Of a DNA stretch of 64,000 nucleotides, positions 27,112 through 35,962 are shown one piece after another (position 1 is the stretch's first letter; the number at the start of each line of letters is the position of its first letter). A model generated the notes under the pieces. That model made no database searches, had not been told where the DNA came from, and worked only from the letters and a program-made list of their open reading frames with translations. The DNA comes from Streptomyces sp. ISL-36 (GTDB lineage Bacteria; Actinomycetota; Actinomycetes; Streptomycetales; Streptomycetaceae): the NCBI RefSeq assembly GCF_018614205.1, contig NZ_JAGGOS010000081.1, positions 1 to 64,000 on the forward strand, given 5' to 3'. The position numbers were made by a program, and so were the translations under genes.

Positions 27112-27157
27112 CGCGACGTCATGCGCCGCGACTTCATGCGCTGCGATGTCATACGGT
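27112..27157. repeat. Three imperfect 15-bp tandem repeats
   Basis: Units of the form cgcgacgtcatgcgc recur three times with a 15-bp period, straddling the stop codon of the RHS gene and ending about 30 bases before the cyclase start region. They could be a protein-binding array or simple slippage sequence. Confidence 0.6.
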
Positions 27158-29782
27158 CCGGGGCGGAAGCGCCCCGGCGATCAGGGGTGGCCGGTCGGGA
27201 CTGGTCCCCGGACCGGTGAAGGGGTCGGTGTCGCCTCCGTACGCGGGGCCGTCCCCGTGCGCGCCACCGGGCGTGTCGGACGAAGGGAAGAACACCTCAG
27301 TGGCGGACTCGTCCGTCCGGGTCAGCACCGCCCAGAAGCTGCCGCGCGTCCACGTCCCCGTGTTCAGCGGGTCGTTGTCGGCGAAGGTGTACGGGGCGTA
27401 CTGCCGTCCGGTCGGGTCGGGCTGGGTGAACCGCCCCCAGAACCCGTTGTAGAGGTGGTGGTCGAGCACGTGCGCGCTGCGCAGCAGCTGGTACGCGCCC
27501 CGGTACCGGAAGGGGTTGACGGCGGCCGCCGGACCCGTCGCCGTCACCGCGCCGTGCGGCGTGTAGCGGTACCGCGCGGCCAGAGCCCCCTGCTCGTCCA
27601 GGAGCGCGAGCACCGAGCCCTGCTGGTCCGTCACGGCCCAGTACTGCCGTCCGTCGGCCGTCAGGACCGCGAGCAGGGTGCCGTCCGGAGTGCGGACGAA
27701 GTCCGTGGGCGTGCCGTCGTCCCGGACGCGGACCACGCCCACCTGGCTGTGGGTCAGGACATGGGTGACCGTGCGACCGTCGACCGTGGTCTCGGTGATC
27801 CGGCGAGGCGTCTCGTGGCCGAGTCCGTCGTAGGCGATGTCCACCACCCGCTGTCCGCCGAACACCCCGGTGAGCGTCTGCCGGGTGATGCTGTACGCGA
27901 ACGAACCGGTCGGGTTCTCCTCCTCGACGAAGTTCCCGGCCCCGTCGTAGGCGAACGTGGTCCGGCCGAACAGCGTCACCTGTCCCGCCTCGTTGAGGGT
28001 GAACCGGACGTCTCCCAGCCGCACGAGATGGTTCGCCTCGTCGTAGGCGTACTCCACCTCGCCCGCTCGTACCAGCCGCTTCAACTCGTCGTACGCGTAA
28101 CCGGTGAACTCGCCGTCCACGACGGTGTGCCGGAGCACGTCGCTGTCCGCCCCGCCGCCCGCGCAGTAGCCGTACTCGAGGGTGAGCAGCACCTCCCCGG
28201 ACCTGTTCCGCACCGTCAGCGCGGTCCTGCGGCCGGAGGCGTCGTAGGTGACGTCCTGCACGGCCGGGCCGAAGTCCACGGAGGTCAGCCGGCCCGCCGC
28301 GTCGTGCGAGAGCAGCGCCGTGGCGCCCACCGGAGTGGTGACGGACGCCGGACGGCCCGCCGCGTCGTGCGTGTAGCGGGCCGTACCGCCGGGCGTGGTC
28401 AGTGTGGTGAGCAGGCCGTCCGCGTCATGACCGGCACGGATCTCCTCCGACCCGGCGTCGTCCGTGCGCACCGCGGCCGTCAGCCGGTCGCCGGCCGCCG
28501 TACGGACCCAGTCGAAGGCGTAGGACCAGCCGGGCCCCGACTTGCGGACGGTCCGGCCGAGCCCGTCGTGGGTCAGCGCGATCAGGGTCTCGCCGGTGTC
28601 CTCGTCCGTCACCTCGACCGGCCTGCCGGCCGCGTCGTAGCGGTACCCGCTGGTGCGGCCGTCGCCGTCGGTCACGCCCGTGATCCGGTTCAGCGCGTCG
28701 TACCGGAACGCGGTGGTGCCCAGCGGGGCGGGCGGAACCACCCGCGTGAGCCGGCCCGAGGGGTCGTAGCGGAAGGCGGTGGTGGCACCGTTGCCGTCGG
28801 TGAGCCGGGTGAGCCGGCCGTGGCCGGGGTCGTACGCGCGGGTGTCGAGCGGAGTCCGCCGGCCCGCCGCCCGCGTGGTGACGACGCGGCCCGTCTCGTC
28901 GCGGTGCAGCACGAGTTCGTTGCCCGCGGGGTCCCGCAGAGAGCTGGGCAGCCGGGGGTGGGACGGGTCGTTGTAGGCGGCCGAGAAGACCCCATGGGTG
29001 GGCAGCCGCAGCGAGACCGGCCTCCCCTCCTCGTCGTAGCCACGCACCAGCGTGCCGCCCGCCGCGTCGGTCGACCGGGTGGGCCGTCCGTCCGCGTCCC
29101 ATTCTTGGTGCGCCGTGTGGCCCAGGGCGTCGGTCACCGAGATCCGCCGCCCGGCGGCGTCGAACACGTGCACCGTGCGGTGCCCGGTCGGTCCGGTGAC
29201 GGTCGTACGGCCCTGCTCGTAGGCGAAACCGATGACGACCGGTCCGTCCGGCCCGGGCCAGCTCACCGACGCGACGGCGGACCGCTCGTCGTAGGCCAGG
29301 CGCACCGGCTCGCCGTCCGGCGGGGTGATCAGCACCAGACGGTTCTGTTCGTCCCAGCCGAGGTCGGTGACGGCCCCGGCGGCGTCCCACTGCCGTACGA
29401 TCCGGCCCGCGGCGTCGTACACGAACGCGGCCGCCTGGGCGCCCGAGGGGTCGAGGACCTTGGTGAACCGGCCCTCGCCGTCCCTGTGCAGCGTCGTGAC
29501 CCGGCCGTGCGGCCCGGTGACCGTGACCGGCTCACGGCTCCGGTCGATCGTGGCGCCCTCGCCCACGGACAGGGCCCAGCCCGGGCCGAAACCCTCGTCG
29601 AGACGCGCGTGCCCCCGGTGCTCACGCAGCAGCCGCAGATGGCCGCCGGCACCGGCCACCACCAGGTCGAGCCGGCGCAGCACCGGTTCTCCGGACGCCA
29701 GATCGACGAGCAGTTCCGTCCGGTCCCCGAGCGGCAGGCGCCGCACGGCGCGGCGGACTTGGCTGTCCGGAAGCGTGGGCAC
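27149..29782 (-). CDS. RHS/YD-repeat protein of unknown role, first gene of the tetronate operon
   Basis: 877 aa from the GTG at 29782, which has GAGGAG six bases upstream; an in-frame ATG at 29857 lacks one. About 25-30 YD repeats (forms such as YDAAGRIVRQWDAAG and YDALNRITGVTDGDGR) run almost end to end, and residues near 770-800 (VLDHHLYNGFWGRFTQPDPTGRQYAPYTFADNDP) make up the RHS-associated core that normally closes the shell. The tail after it is only about 60 disordered residues, with no recognisable toxin. No signal peptide or membrane helix is seen. It shares strand with the cyclase (67-bp gap) and heads that operon. RHS shells encapsulate proteins; here no cargo is evident. I know of no tetronate-pathway function. 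Confidence 0.88.
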   Translation of the reverse strand: MPTLPDSQVRRAVRRLPLGDRTELLVDLASGEPVLRRLDLVVAGAGGHLRLLREHRGHARLDEGFGPGWALSVGEGATIDRSREPVTVTGPHGRVTTLHRDGEGRFTKVLDPSGAQAAAFVYDAAGRIVRQWDAAGAVTDLGWDEQNRLVLITPPDGEPVRLAYDERSAVASVSWPGPDGPVVIGFAYEQGRTTVTGPTGHRTVHVFDAAGRRISVTDALGHTAHQEWDADGRPTRSTDAAGGTLVRGYDEEGRPVSLRLPTHGVFSAAYNDPSHPRLPSSLRDPAGNELVLHRDETGRVVTTRAAGRRTPLDTRAYDPGHGRLTRLTDGNGATTAFRYDPSGRLTRVVPPAPLGTTAFRYDALNRITGVTDGDGRTSGYRYDAAGRPVEVTDEDTGETLIALTHDGLGRTVRKSGPGWSYAFDWVRTAAGDRLTAAVRTDDAGSEEIRAGHDADGLLTTLTTPGGTARYTHDAAGRPASVTTPVGATALLSHDAAGRLTSVDFGPAVQDVTYDASGRRTALTVRNRSGEVLLTLEYGYCAGGGADSDVLRHTVVDGEFTGYAYDELKRLVRAGEVEYAYDEANHLVRLGDVRFTLNEAGQVTLFGRTTFAYDGAGNFVEEENPTGSFAYSITRQTLTGVFGGQRVVDIAYDGLGHETPRRITETTVDGRTVTHVLTHSQVGVVRVRDDGTPTDFVRTPDGTLLAVLTADGRQYWAVTDQQGSVLALLDEQGALAARYRYTPHGAVTATGPAAAVNPFRYRGAYQLLRSAHVLDHHLYNGFWGRFTQPDPTGRQYAPYTFADNDPLNTGTWTRGSFWAVLTRTDESATEVFFPSSDTPGGAHGDGPAYGGDTDPFTGPGTSPDRPPLIAGALPPRTV

Positions 29783-30011
29783 GGGCGACTCCTCAGGAGC
29801 GGGATGGGCGGTCGAGCCGGCCCGGCAGGAAGCCGTCCGGCGGGACGCCAGGCTCACTCCGCGCTCTAAAGCACGCCTAAGGCCGAACCGCAGGGGGCTC
29901 GGATCGCCGGCATGAAACTTCTGTTACACATGCCTGGAGGACGGAACCTTTCTCCTAGGCTGGCGGCGGGCCGAGTTCGCTTCCGGGCCCCCGTTGGGAA
30001 GGAGACGCGTC
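29783..30011. promoter_or_regulatory. Divergent promoter region between RHS/tetronate operon and LAL activator
   Basis: 229 bp with lower GC around 29905-29960, including CTGTTACACATG and CCTAGGCT blocks. I could not match a -35/-10 pair with normal spacing in either direction. As the only gap between the activator and the operon it heads, it is the likely control point for both. Confidence 0.4.
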
Positions 30012-32900
30012 ATGGCCGCCCGCATCGCTGACGCAGGGCCGTTACCCACCACCGTCCGTACGGCAGAACTGGACCGTCTGGAGCGCACCCTGGAGACGGC
30101 GCGGAAGGGCCGCTCCACGACGTCGGAGGTCGCCGGAGACCCCGGCACCGGCAAGACCCGGCTGCTGACCGCCCTGACGCGCAGAGCCGAGGGCCGCGGC
30201 GCCCGGGTGCTGCGCGGCCGCTGCTCCGAGGTCGAATCGGCCGTGCCGTACCGCCCGTTCATCCAGGCCTTCTCCACCTGGCAGGTCGCGGAGATGCCCG
30301 GTGGGGCACTGCCCCAGGCGGACGCGCTGATCCGGGCCCTGGCCGACGGACCGGACGAGGCCCCCGACGACGTCGGCAGCCGCTGTCGCTACTACGCCGA
30401 GCTGCGCCGCCTGATCGGCGCCTGCCTCGCCACCGAACACGGCCCGGTGCTGCTTGTCCTGGACGACTACCACTGGGCGGACGCCGGCACCGCCGAACTC
30501 CTCGAGACGCTGATCCACTGGCCGGTGACCGGGGGACTGGCCGTGGTGGTGGCCCACCGGCCCCGGCAGATCCCCGCCGGTGTACGGGCGCCCCTGCACG
30601 ACGGGGTCGAGCAGGGAATCGTCGATCTCGTCGAGCTGCCCGCCCTCGACCTCGCGCAGAGCGCCGCCGTCCTGGGTGTCGCCCCGGACGACCCGAGCCT
30701 CGGCGACCGGCACGAACGCGCCGCCGGAAACCCCCTCTACCTGCTGGCCCTCGCCGCGGCCGGAGCGGCCGCCTCCGAGGAGGGCGCCGCCGGAGCCCTC
30801 GACGCGGCCTCCGCCACCACCCACGACAGCGGTGTCCGGGAGGCCGCCTCCTTGTCGGCCGCCTCCTTGTCGGCCGGGACCTGGTCGGCGGCGACCTGGT
30901 CGGCCGGCGGGCTCGCGGTACGCCTGCACGCCGAGATCACCCCGCTCGACGCGCTCACCCGGACGGTCCTGCAGGCGGCGGCGGTGCTCGGCGACACCTT
31001 CACCGTCGACGCCGTGTCCCAGGTGGCCGGCATCAACCGGACCCGGTGCTGCGCGATCCTCGGCGACCTGCGCCGCCGTGACCTCGTCCGGCCCGCCGCC
31101 GGACCGGGACTGCTGACCTTCCGTCACTTCCTGCTGCGCCAGGCCCTGTACGACGGAATGGACGCCTGCTGGAAGGCGGTCACCCACCAGCGGGCCCTGA
31201 CCTGCCTGCGGGCCCAGGGCACCCCCGCCACCGAACTGGCCCCGCACATCGAACGTCTCGGCTCCGGCGCGGACTCCGCCGACCGGCGCGACCTCGCCAC
31301 CGCCGCCCGCACGGCCCTGCACCTGGGCCGGCCCGATGTCGCCGCGCGCTGGCTCACCCTGGCGCTGCGACTCGACCGCGCCGCGCGGGCCGACCGCGCG
31401 GCGCCGCCGGACACCGCGCCGGTGGCCGAGGAGCTGTGGCAGTCGGTGGTCCAGCATCTCGCGGCGGCGGGCGACGCCGAGCGGGTCAGTCTGCTCGTAC
31501 GGGAGATCCTGACCGGCCGGGCGGGCGAGCTCGGCCCCGGCCGGCCCGAGACGGTGGCGTACCTCTCCGGCGTCCTGGCGGCTCTGGGCAGGGACGAGGA
31601 GGCACAGACGCTGATCGCCGCCGAACTCTCCGTCGAGGCCGTCGACCGGTCTCCGGACGCGGTCGCCCTCCTCCACGTCTCCCAGCAGGTCGCCAAGGTC
31701 CTCGCCGGCCAGGTCCCGGCCCGCGCCGACGTCGAGGCGCTGGTGCGGCGCACGGCCGACGCCGCTCCCGTCACCCGCGCCGGGGCGCTCGCCCTGCGCG
31801 GCATGTGCGCCGTCGTGGCAGGTGACACGTGCTCCGCCGAATGGGCACTCATCTCCGCCGCCCAGACCCTCGACGAACTGGACGACGGCCGCCCGGCCGG
31901 AGAGCAGGAGAGCACCCTGCTGCTCCTGCTGAGCTGGGCCGAGGCGCTGATGAGCTGGTACGGCCCGGCACACGGCCACGCCGAGCGGGCGCTGGCCGCC
32001 GTACGCGCCAGAGGCGACGCGCATCTGCTCGCTCCGCTCCTGGACACCCTGGGCTATGTCCACTACCAGTCCGGCCGGATGCCGGACGCGCTGACGGCGG
32101 CCCAGGAGTGCAGGGACGTGGCGAAGGCGGCGGGCCGCAGCGACCATGTCGGACTGTCGGACGCCATCACGGCGGCGGCCTGGGCCCAGTTGGGCCGCCG
32201 CAACGCCTCGGCCCGCGCCGCCCGCCCGCCCGCGGGCGATCCGATGGTCTCGCCGCGTACCCCGCTCAACGCCCTCCTCCAGGCCGAGGCGTATCTCGCG
32301 GCCGGAGACGGCGAGGCCGCGTTCGCCCTGCTGCTGCCCCGCCGCGAGGCCTGGCGGGTCTCGGAGCCGGTCGCCGTGCTCGCCGCCCGCGGCTACGAAC
32401 TGCTCGCGGCGGCGGCCGTCACGGCAGACCTGGAGACGGTCGGCGTGGAGGCGGCGGACGTGGCCGAGTGGGCGGCCCACTCGGCGGACGCGGCCGCGGC
32501 CGTCGGGATCGCCGAGCAGAGCGGCCACGCGCTCCTGGCCCGCGGCCACGCCCTGCTCAGCAGGCGGCAGACGGCCGAGGCGGCCCAGTGCTACGAGGAG
32601 GCCGTCGAGCTGCTCGGCGTGGACAGCCCGGCCGGCGCACGGGCCCGGGAGCTCGCCCGCGAACGGGCGAGGGAGCTGGCCGGGGACCCGGCCCGGCGAC
32701 TCGTGGGCGCGTTGGCGGAGCTCACCGTACGGGAGAAGGAGGTGGCGGCGCTCGCCGGGGAGGGCTGCAAGACCAAGGAGATCGCCCTGCGGCTGACCGT
32801 CAGCCCCCGCACCGTGGACGCCCATCTCACCCGTATCTACAGCAAGTTGGGGGTGAACTCGCGGGCCGAACTGGCCCGGCTCGTCGCGCTGGCCGGCTGA
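30012..32900 (+). CDS. LuxR-family LAL transcriptional activator (AbyH-type pathway regulator)
   Basis: 962 aa. An N-terminal AAA-type ATPase has Walker A GDPGTGKT (42-49) and Walker B VLLVLDD (146-152). A long TPR-like middle follows, and a LuxR helix-turn-helix occupies the last 59 residues (LTVREKEVAALAGEG, then TVDAHLTRIYSKL). GGAAGGAG lies seven bases before the ATG at 30012. Codon 11 is TTA (30042-30044), the rare leucine codon read by the bldA tRNA, so synthesis should depend on developmental stage. A short repeat (SLSAASLSAGTWSAATWSAG, about 30850-30910) interrupts the middle region. It is a likely master activator of the cluster. Confidence 0.95.
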   Translation: MAARIADAGPLPTTVRTAELDRLERTLETARKGRSTTSEVAGDPGTGKTRLLTALTRRAEGRGARVLRGRCSEVESAVPYRPFIQAFSTWQVAEMPGGALPQADALIRALADGPDEAPDDVGSRCRYYAELRRLIGACLATEHGPVLLVLDDYHWADAGTAELLETLIHWPVTGGLAVVVAHRPRQIPAGVRAPLHDGVEQGIVDLVELPALDLAQSAAVLGVAPDDPSLGDRHERAAGNPLYLLALAAAGAAASEEGAAGALDAASATTHDSGVREAASLSAASLSAGTWSAATWSAGGLAVRLHAEITPLDALTRTVLQAAAVLGDTFTVDAVSQVAGINRTRCCAILGDLRRRDLVRPAAGPGLLTFRHFLLRQALYDGMDACWKAVTHQRALTCLRAQGTPATELAPHIERLGSGADSADRRDLATAARTALHLGRPDVAARWLTLALRLDRAARADRAAPPDTAPVAEELWQSVVQHLAAAGDAERVSLLVREILTGRAGELGPGRPETVAYLSGVLAALGRDEEAQTLIAAELSVEAVDRSPDAVALLHVSQQVAKVLAGQVPARADVEALVRRTADAAPVTRAGALALRGMCAVVAGDTCSAEWALISAAQTLDELDDGRPAGEQESTLLLLLSWAEALMSWYGPAHGHAERALAAVRARGDAHLLAPLLDTLGYVHYQSGRMPDALTAAQECRDVAKAAGRSDHVGLSDAITAAAWAQLGRRNASARAARPPAGDPMVSPRTPLNALLQAEAYLAAGDGEAAFALLLPRREAWRVSEPVAVLAARGYELLAAAAVTADLETVGVEAADVAEWAAHSADAAAAVGIAEQSGHALLARGHALLSRRQTAEAAQCYEEAVELLGVDSPAGARARELARERARELAGDPARRLVGALAELTVREKEVAALAGEGCKTKEIALRLTVSPRTVDAHLTRIYSKLGVNSRAELARLVALAG

Positions 32901-33550
32901 GGGAGGGCGACCGCGGTCGCCAGCAGGCCGCCTCCCGCCGCCCACCGGCCCTCGAACGCGGCCACCTCACGGCCGCCGATCCGAGGCCCGGGCACCAGCA
33001 GCGCGGCCCGGAAGACACCGCGCTCGGGGTCGAACACGATGTCCGCCTCGTGGAAGTCGAGCAGGCGCCCGGTCAGCGGGAACCACGCCTTGTACACGGC
33101 CTCCTTCGCGCTGAACAGCAGCCGGTCCCAGCGCAGTCGGGGACGGTCGGCGAGCAGGGCCCGGATCCGGTCCCGCTCCCTGGGCAGCGAAACCGCCTCC
33201 AGCAGACCGGACGGCAGCGGTTCGTCGGTCTCGGCGTCCACGCCGAGCGCCGCGCCGTCCTGCTGCCTGGCCACGACCGCCGCCCGGTAGCCCCGGCAGT
33301 GCGTCATACTGCCCACCACACCGGTCGGCCAGGTCGGCGCCCCCCGCTCGCCCGGCACCAACGGGCGGTACGGGACGCCCAGTTGGCCGAGGGCGAGCGA
33401 GGCGCAGTGGCGTACGGTCGTGAACTCGCGGCGCCGCGATTCCACGGCCCGCGCGATCACCGCCTCCTCGGCAGGGAGCAGCCGGGCATGGGGCGGATCT
33501 CCGTACGCCTCGGCCGACACGGCCCAGGCCGGCAGCAGTTCCCGTATCAC
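32837..33550 (-). CDS. 4'-phosphopantetheinyl transferase (Sfp/EntD type)
   Basis: 237 aa from GTG at 33550, overlapping the metallophosphoesterase stop (GTGA). Motifs are VVGSMTHCRGYRAA, GVDAE (103-107) and FSAKEAVYKAW (146-156), whose Asp and Glu bind magnesium. It transfers phosphopantetheine from CoA to carrier-protein serines and would activate the PKS ACPs and the free ACP. The last 21 codons run antisense into the LAL gene, giving a 64-bp tail-to-tail overlap. Confidence 0.92.
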   Translation of the reverse strand: MIRELLPAWAVSAEAYGDPPHARLLPAEEAVIARAVESRRREFTTVRHCASLALGQLGVPYRPLVPGERGAPTWPTGVVGSMTHCRGYRAAVVARQQDGAALGVDAETDEPLPSGLLEAVSLPRERDRIRALLADRPRLRWDRLLFSAKEAVYKAWFPLTGRLLDFHEADIVFDPERGVFRAALLVPGPRIGGREVAAFEGRWAAGGGLLATAVALPQPASATSRASSAREFTPNLL

Positions 33551-34407
33551 GTGGTCTCCTTCACGGGGTCGTGGTGGGCCGCCAGGATCAGCCGGGGCCC
33601 GGCGGGCCGGCCGCCGCCGCGGCGACGCCACTCACGGGGATAGCCCATCGACACCTCCTCGAAGCGGACGCCGTCGTGCCAGGTCGTCCTCGGGATGTGC
33701 AGATGGCCGTAGACGACGGCCGTGGCGCGGAACCGCACATGCCAGTCGGCCGTCGCCCCGGTCCCGCACCACAGGGCGAAGTCGGGGTGGCGCAGCACCC
33801 GGGTGGGCTCGCGGACCAGCGGGAAGTGGTTCACCAGAATCGTGCGTACGTCCGGCCCGAGCGCGTCGAGACGGCGCTCGGTCGACTCCAGCCGGGCCCG
33901 GCACCAGTCGCCCGCGCCCGCGTACGGCTCCGGGTGGATCAGGGCCTCGTCGGCGCAGACCACCCCGTGGGCGGCGGCCAGCTCCAGCGCCTCCCGCTCG
34001 TCGTGCACCCCGGGCTGCCGGAAGGAGTAGTCGTACAGCAGGAACAGCGGCGCCACGGTCACCGGCCCCCGAGGCCCCTGCCACACCGGGAAGGGGTCCT
34101 CGGGCGTGACGACCCCCATCGCCCTGCACAGGCCCACCAGGTGCTCGTACCGGGCGACGCCCCGCAGCGTGACCGGGTCGCGGGGATGCGTCCAGAGTTC
34201 ATGGTTGCCAGGCACCCAGACGACCTTGGCGAACCGTTCGCTCAGGAGCCGCAGGGCCCGCTCGATGTCGGAGACGATCTCCCCCACGTCCCCGGCGAGA
34301 ATCAGCCAGTCGTCCGCGTGCCGGGGCCGCAGCGCTTCCAGGGCCGCGTCGTTCTCCTCGTACGCCACGTGCAGATCGCTGATGGCGAGGAGACTGCCGC
34401 CGCTCAT
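33547..34407 (-). CDS. Calcineurin-like metallophosphoesterase
   Basis: 286 aa. All dinuclear-metal motifs are present: SDLH (Asp11, His13), LAGD (Asp40), PGNHE (Asn68, His69), NHFP and YGHLH. No signal peptide, so cytoplasmic. Its ATG overlaps the thioesterase stop, and its stop overlaps the phosphopantetheinyl transferase start, so all three are translated together. The substrate is unknown. The coupling hints at a role in carrier-protein or CoA-phosphodiester turnover, but a general phosphatase is equally possible. Confidence 0.88.
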   Translation of the reverse strand: MSGGSLLAISDLHVAYEENDAALEALRPRHADDWLILAGDVGEIVSDIERALRLLSERFAKVVWVPGNHELWTHPRDPVTLRGVARYEHLVGLCRAMGVVTPEDPFPVWQGPRGPVTVAPLFLLYDYSFRQPGVHDEREALELAAAHGVVCADEALIHPEPYAGAGDWCRARLESTERRLDALGPDVRTILVNHFPLVREPTRVLRHPDFALWCGTGATADWHVRFRATAVVYGHLHIPRTTWHDGVRFEEVSMGYPREWRRRGGGRPAGPRLILAAHHDPVKETT

Positions 34408-35186
34408 GCGCCCGGCGGCAGCAGGCCGCGGACCAGCTCCGCGACGGCTGCCGCGTGCTCGGTCGGGAAGAAGTGCCCGCCGGAGAAGACCCGGAGGTCG
34501 AACGGGCCGCTGGTGTGCTCGCGCCAGGCCCGCACCTCCTCCGGCGAGGCCTCCGGGTCGCGATCGCCCGCCAGCCCCACGACCGGGCAGGCCAGCGGGG
34601 TCCCCATGGTGGGCTCGTACGAGGCCAGCGCCCGGTAGTCGGCGCGCAGCACCGGCAGCACGAGGCCCAGCATCTCCTCGTCGTCGAGGAGTGCGGCACC
34701 GGTGCCGCCCAGTGAGCGCACCTTGGCGATCAGGGCCCGGTCGTCGCTCAGCCGGTCGGCCGCCGTCCGGGGCCGGGACGGCGCCCGGCGGCCGGAGAGC
34801 AGCAGCACGGCCGGCCCGCCGCCGGGGGCGCCCGCGAGGCGTACCGCCACCTCGTAGGCGAGCGACGCGCCCATGCTGTGCCCCAGGAACAGCCGTGGCC
34901 TCGGGCGCGGCCCGTCCTCCCGGGGGAGGAGCGCCGAGGTGATGCGGTCGGCGAGGGCATGGAGGTCCTCGGCCGGTTCCTCGCGGTGACGTTCCTGCCG
35001 GCCCGGGTACTGGACCGCCCGTACCTCGACGGCCGGTGTCAGCAGGCGGGACAGCGCGAACCAGTAGGCGGCCGAGCCACCGGCGTGCGGGAAGCAGACC
35101 AGCTCGGCGGCGGCGTCGGCGGACGGGTGGAACCGCCGCAGCCACGTCTCCTCCGTCTCCTGTGTCTCTCGCGTCTCCTGGCGCAT
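34404..35186 (-). CDS. Type II thioesterase (AbyT-like editing enzyme)
   Basis: 260 aa. CFPHAGGSAAYWF near the N-terminus, LGHSMGA (Ser104), the late GDRDPEAS (Asp) and GGHFFP (His) give the full triad of PKS/NRPS-linked thioesterase II. It clears aberrant acyl groups from stalled carrier domains. Residues 2-13 are a simple Arg/Glu/Thr repeat. Two bases separate the SARP stop from the ATG. Confidence 0.93.
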   Translation of the reverse strand: MRQETRETQETEETWLRRFHPSADAAAELVCFPHAGGSAAYWFALSRLLTPAVEVRAVQYPGRQERHREEPAEDLHALADRITSALLPREDGPRPRPRLFLGHSMGASLAYEVAVRLAGAPGGGPAVLLLSGRRAPSRPRTAADRLSDDRALIAKVRSLGGTGAALLDDEEMLGLVLPVLRADYRALASYEPTMGTPLACPVVGLAGDRDPEASPEEVRAWREHTSGPFDLRVFSGGHFFPTEHAAAVAELVRGLLPPGA

Positions 35187-35188
35187 GG

Positions 35189-35962
35189 TCAGCCCGCCAG
35201 CGGAAGGTCGAGGAGCCGGTCCGAGGTGAGGATCGCCTGGTGGAGCCGGCGCAGCGAACGGCAGGGCTCGAGACCGAGTTCGGCACGCAGTACCTGCTGG
35301 GCCGAGCGGTAGACCCGCAGGGCCTCGGCCTGCCGGTCCGAGCGGTAGAGGACCAGCATCAACTGGCGGTAGAACGACTCGCGCAGCGGATACTGCGCGA
35401 TCAGCCCGTGCAGCAGGCTGATGACCTCACGGTGCCGCCCCAGGGCGGTCCGCGCCTCGACGGACAGCTCCAGGCAGTCGAGCCGTTCCTCCTCCAGCCA
35501 GGTGGCGAACGCGGACAGCGCGGGCCCCTCGGCGGTCCCGTCCAGCACCGGTCCCCGCACGAGCAACAGGGCGCGCTCGAAGGCCTCCAGAGCCGCCTCG
35601 TACTGCCCCGCGTGCTGCCGTGCGCGACCCGTACGCATCAAGTCCTGGAAGTCGTCGACGTCATAGCCGGCGCCGTCCAGGCGGAGCATGTAGCCGGACG
35701 GCTTGGTCACGATGGCGTCTCCCCGGTGATCGCCGGCGGTGACGAGGAACTTGCGCAGCTGGGACAGGTAGACGTGGACGGCGGCCGATGCCCGGCGGGG
35801 CGGCGCTGTGCTCCACAGCTCGCAGACCAGTTGCTCCTTGGTGGTGACGCGTCCGGCCGCGATGAGGAGCGTGGCCAGCGTCATCTCCATCTTGGGAGCG
35901 CTGAGGGAGTGGGTGGCCGCTCCGTTCGAGACGAGAAGCGGCCCGAGCAGTTCATAGCGCAT
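35189..35962 (-). CDS. SARP-family transcriptional activator (AbyI-type)
   Basis: 257 aa from the ATG at 35962 (a GTG at 35989 is possible). An OmpR-type winged helix covers about residues 1-95 (RYELLGPLLV, then VHVYLSQLRKFL) and a bacterial transcriptional activation domain about 98-245. The length is that of the short SARPs (ActII-ORF4 type). SARPs bind direct repeats 11 bp apart in front of target promoters; such repeats lie upstream on the opposite strand at 36146-36164. It is first in a coupled unit with thioesterase, metallophosphoesterase and PPTase. Confidence 0.94.
   Translation of the reverse strand: MRYELLGPLLVSNGAATHSLSAPKMEMTLATLLIAAGRVTTKEQLVCELWSTAPPRRASAAVHVYLSQLRKFLVTAGDHRGDAIVTKPSGYMLRLDGAGYDVDDFQDLMRTGRARQHAGQYEAALEAFERALLLVRGPVLDGTAEGPALSAFATWLEEERLDCLELSVEARTALGRHREVISLLHGLIAQYPLRESFYRQLMLVLYRSDRQAEALRVYRSAQQVLRAELGLEPCRSLRRLHQAILTSDRLLDLPLAG

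Noticed and set aside
27149..27400. RHS protein as a polymorphic toxin with immunity gene
   Set aside because: The tail after the RHS core is about 60 disordered residues without toxin motifs, and the next gene is the cyclase, not an immunity protein.
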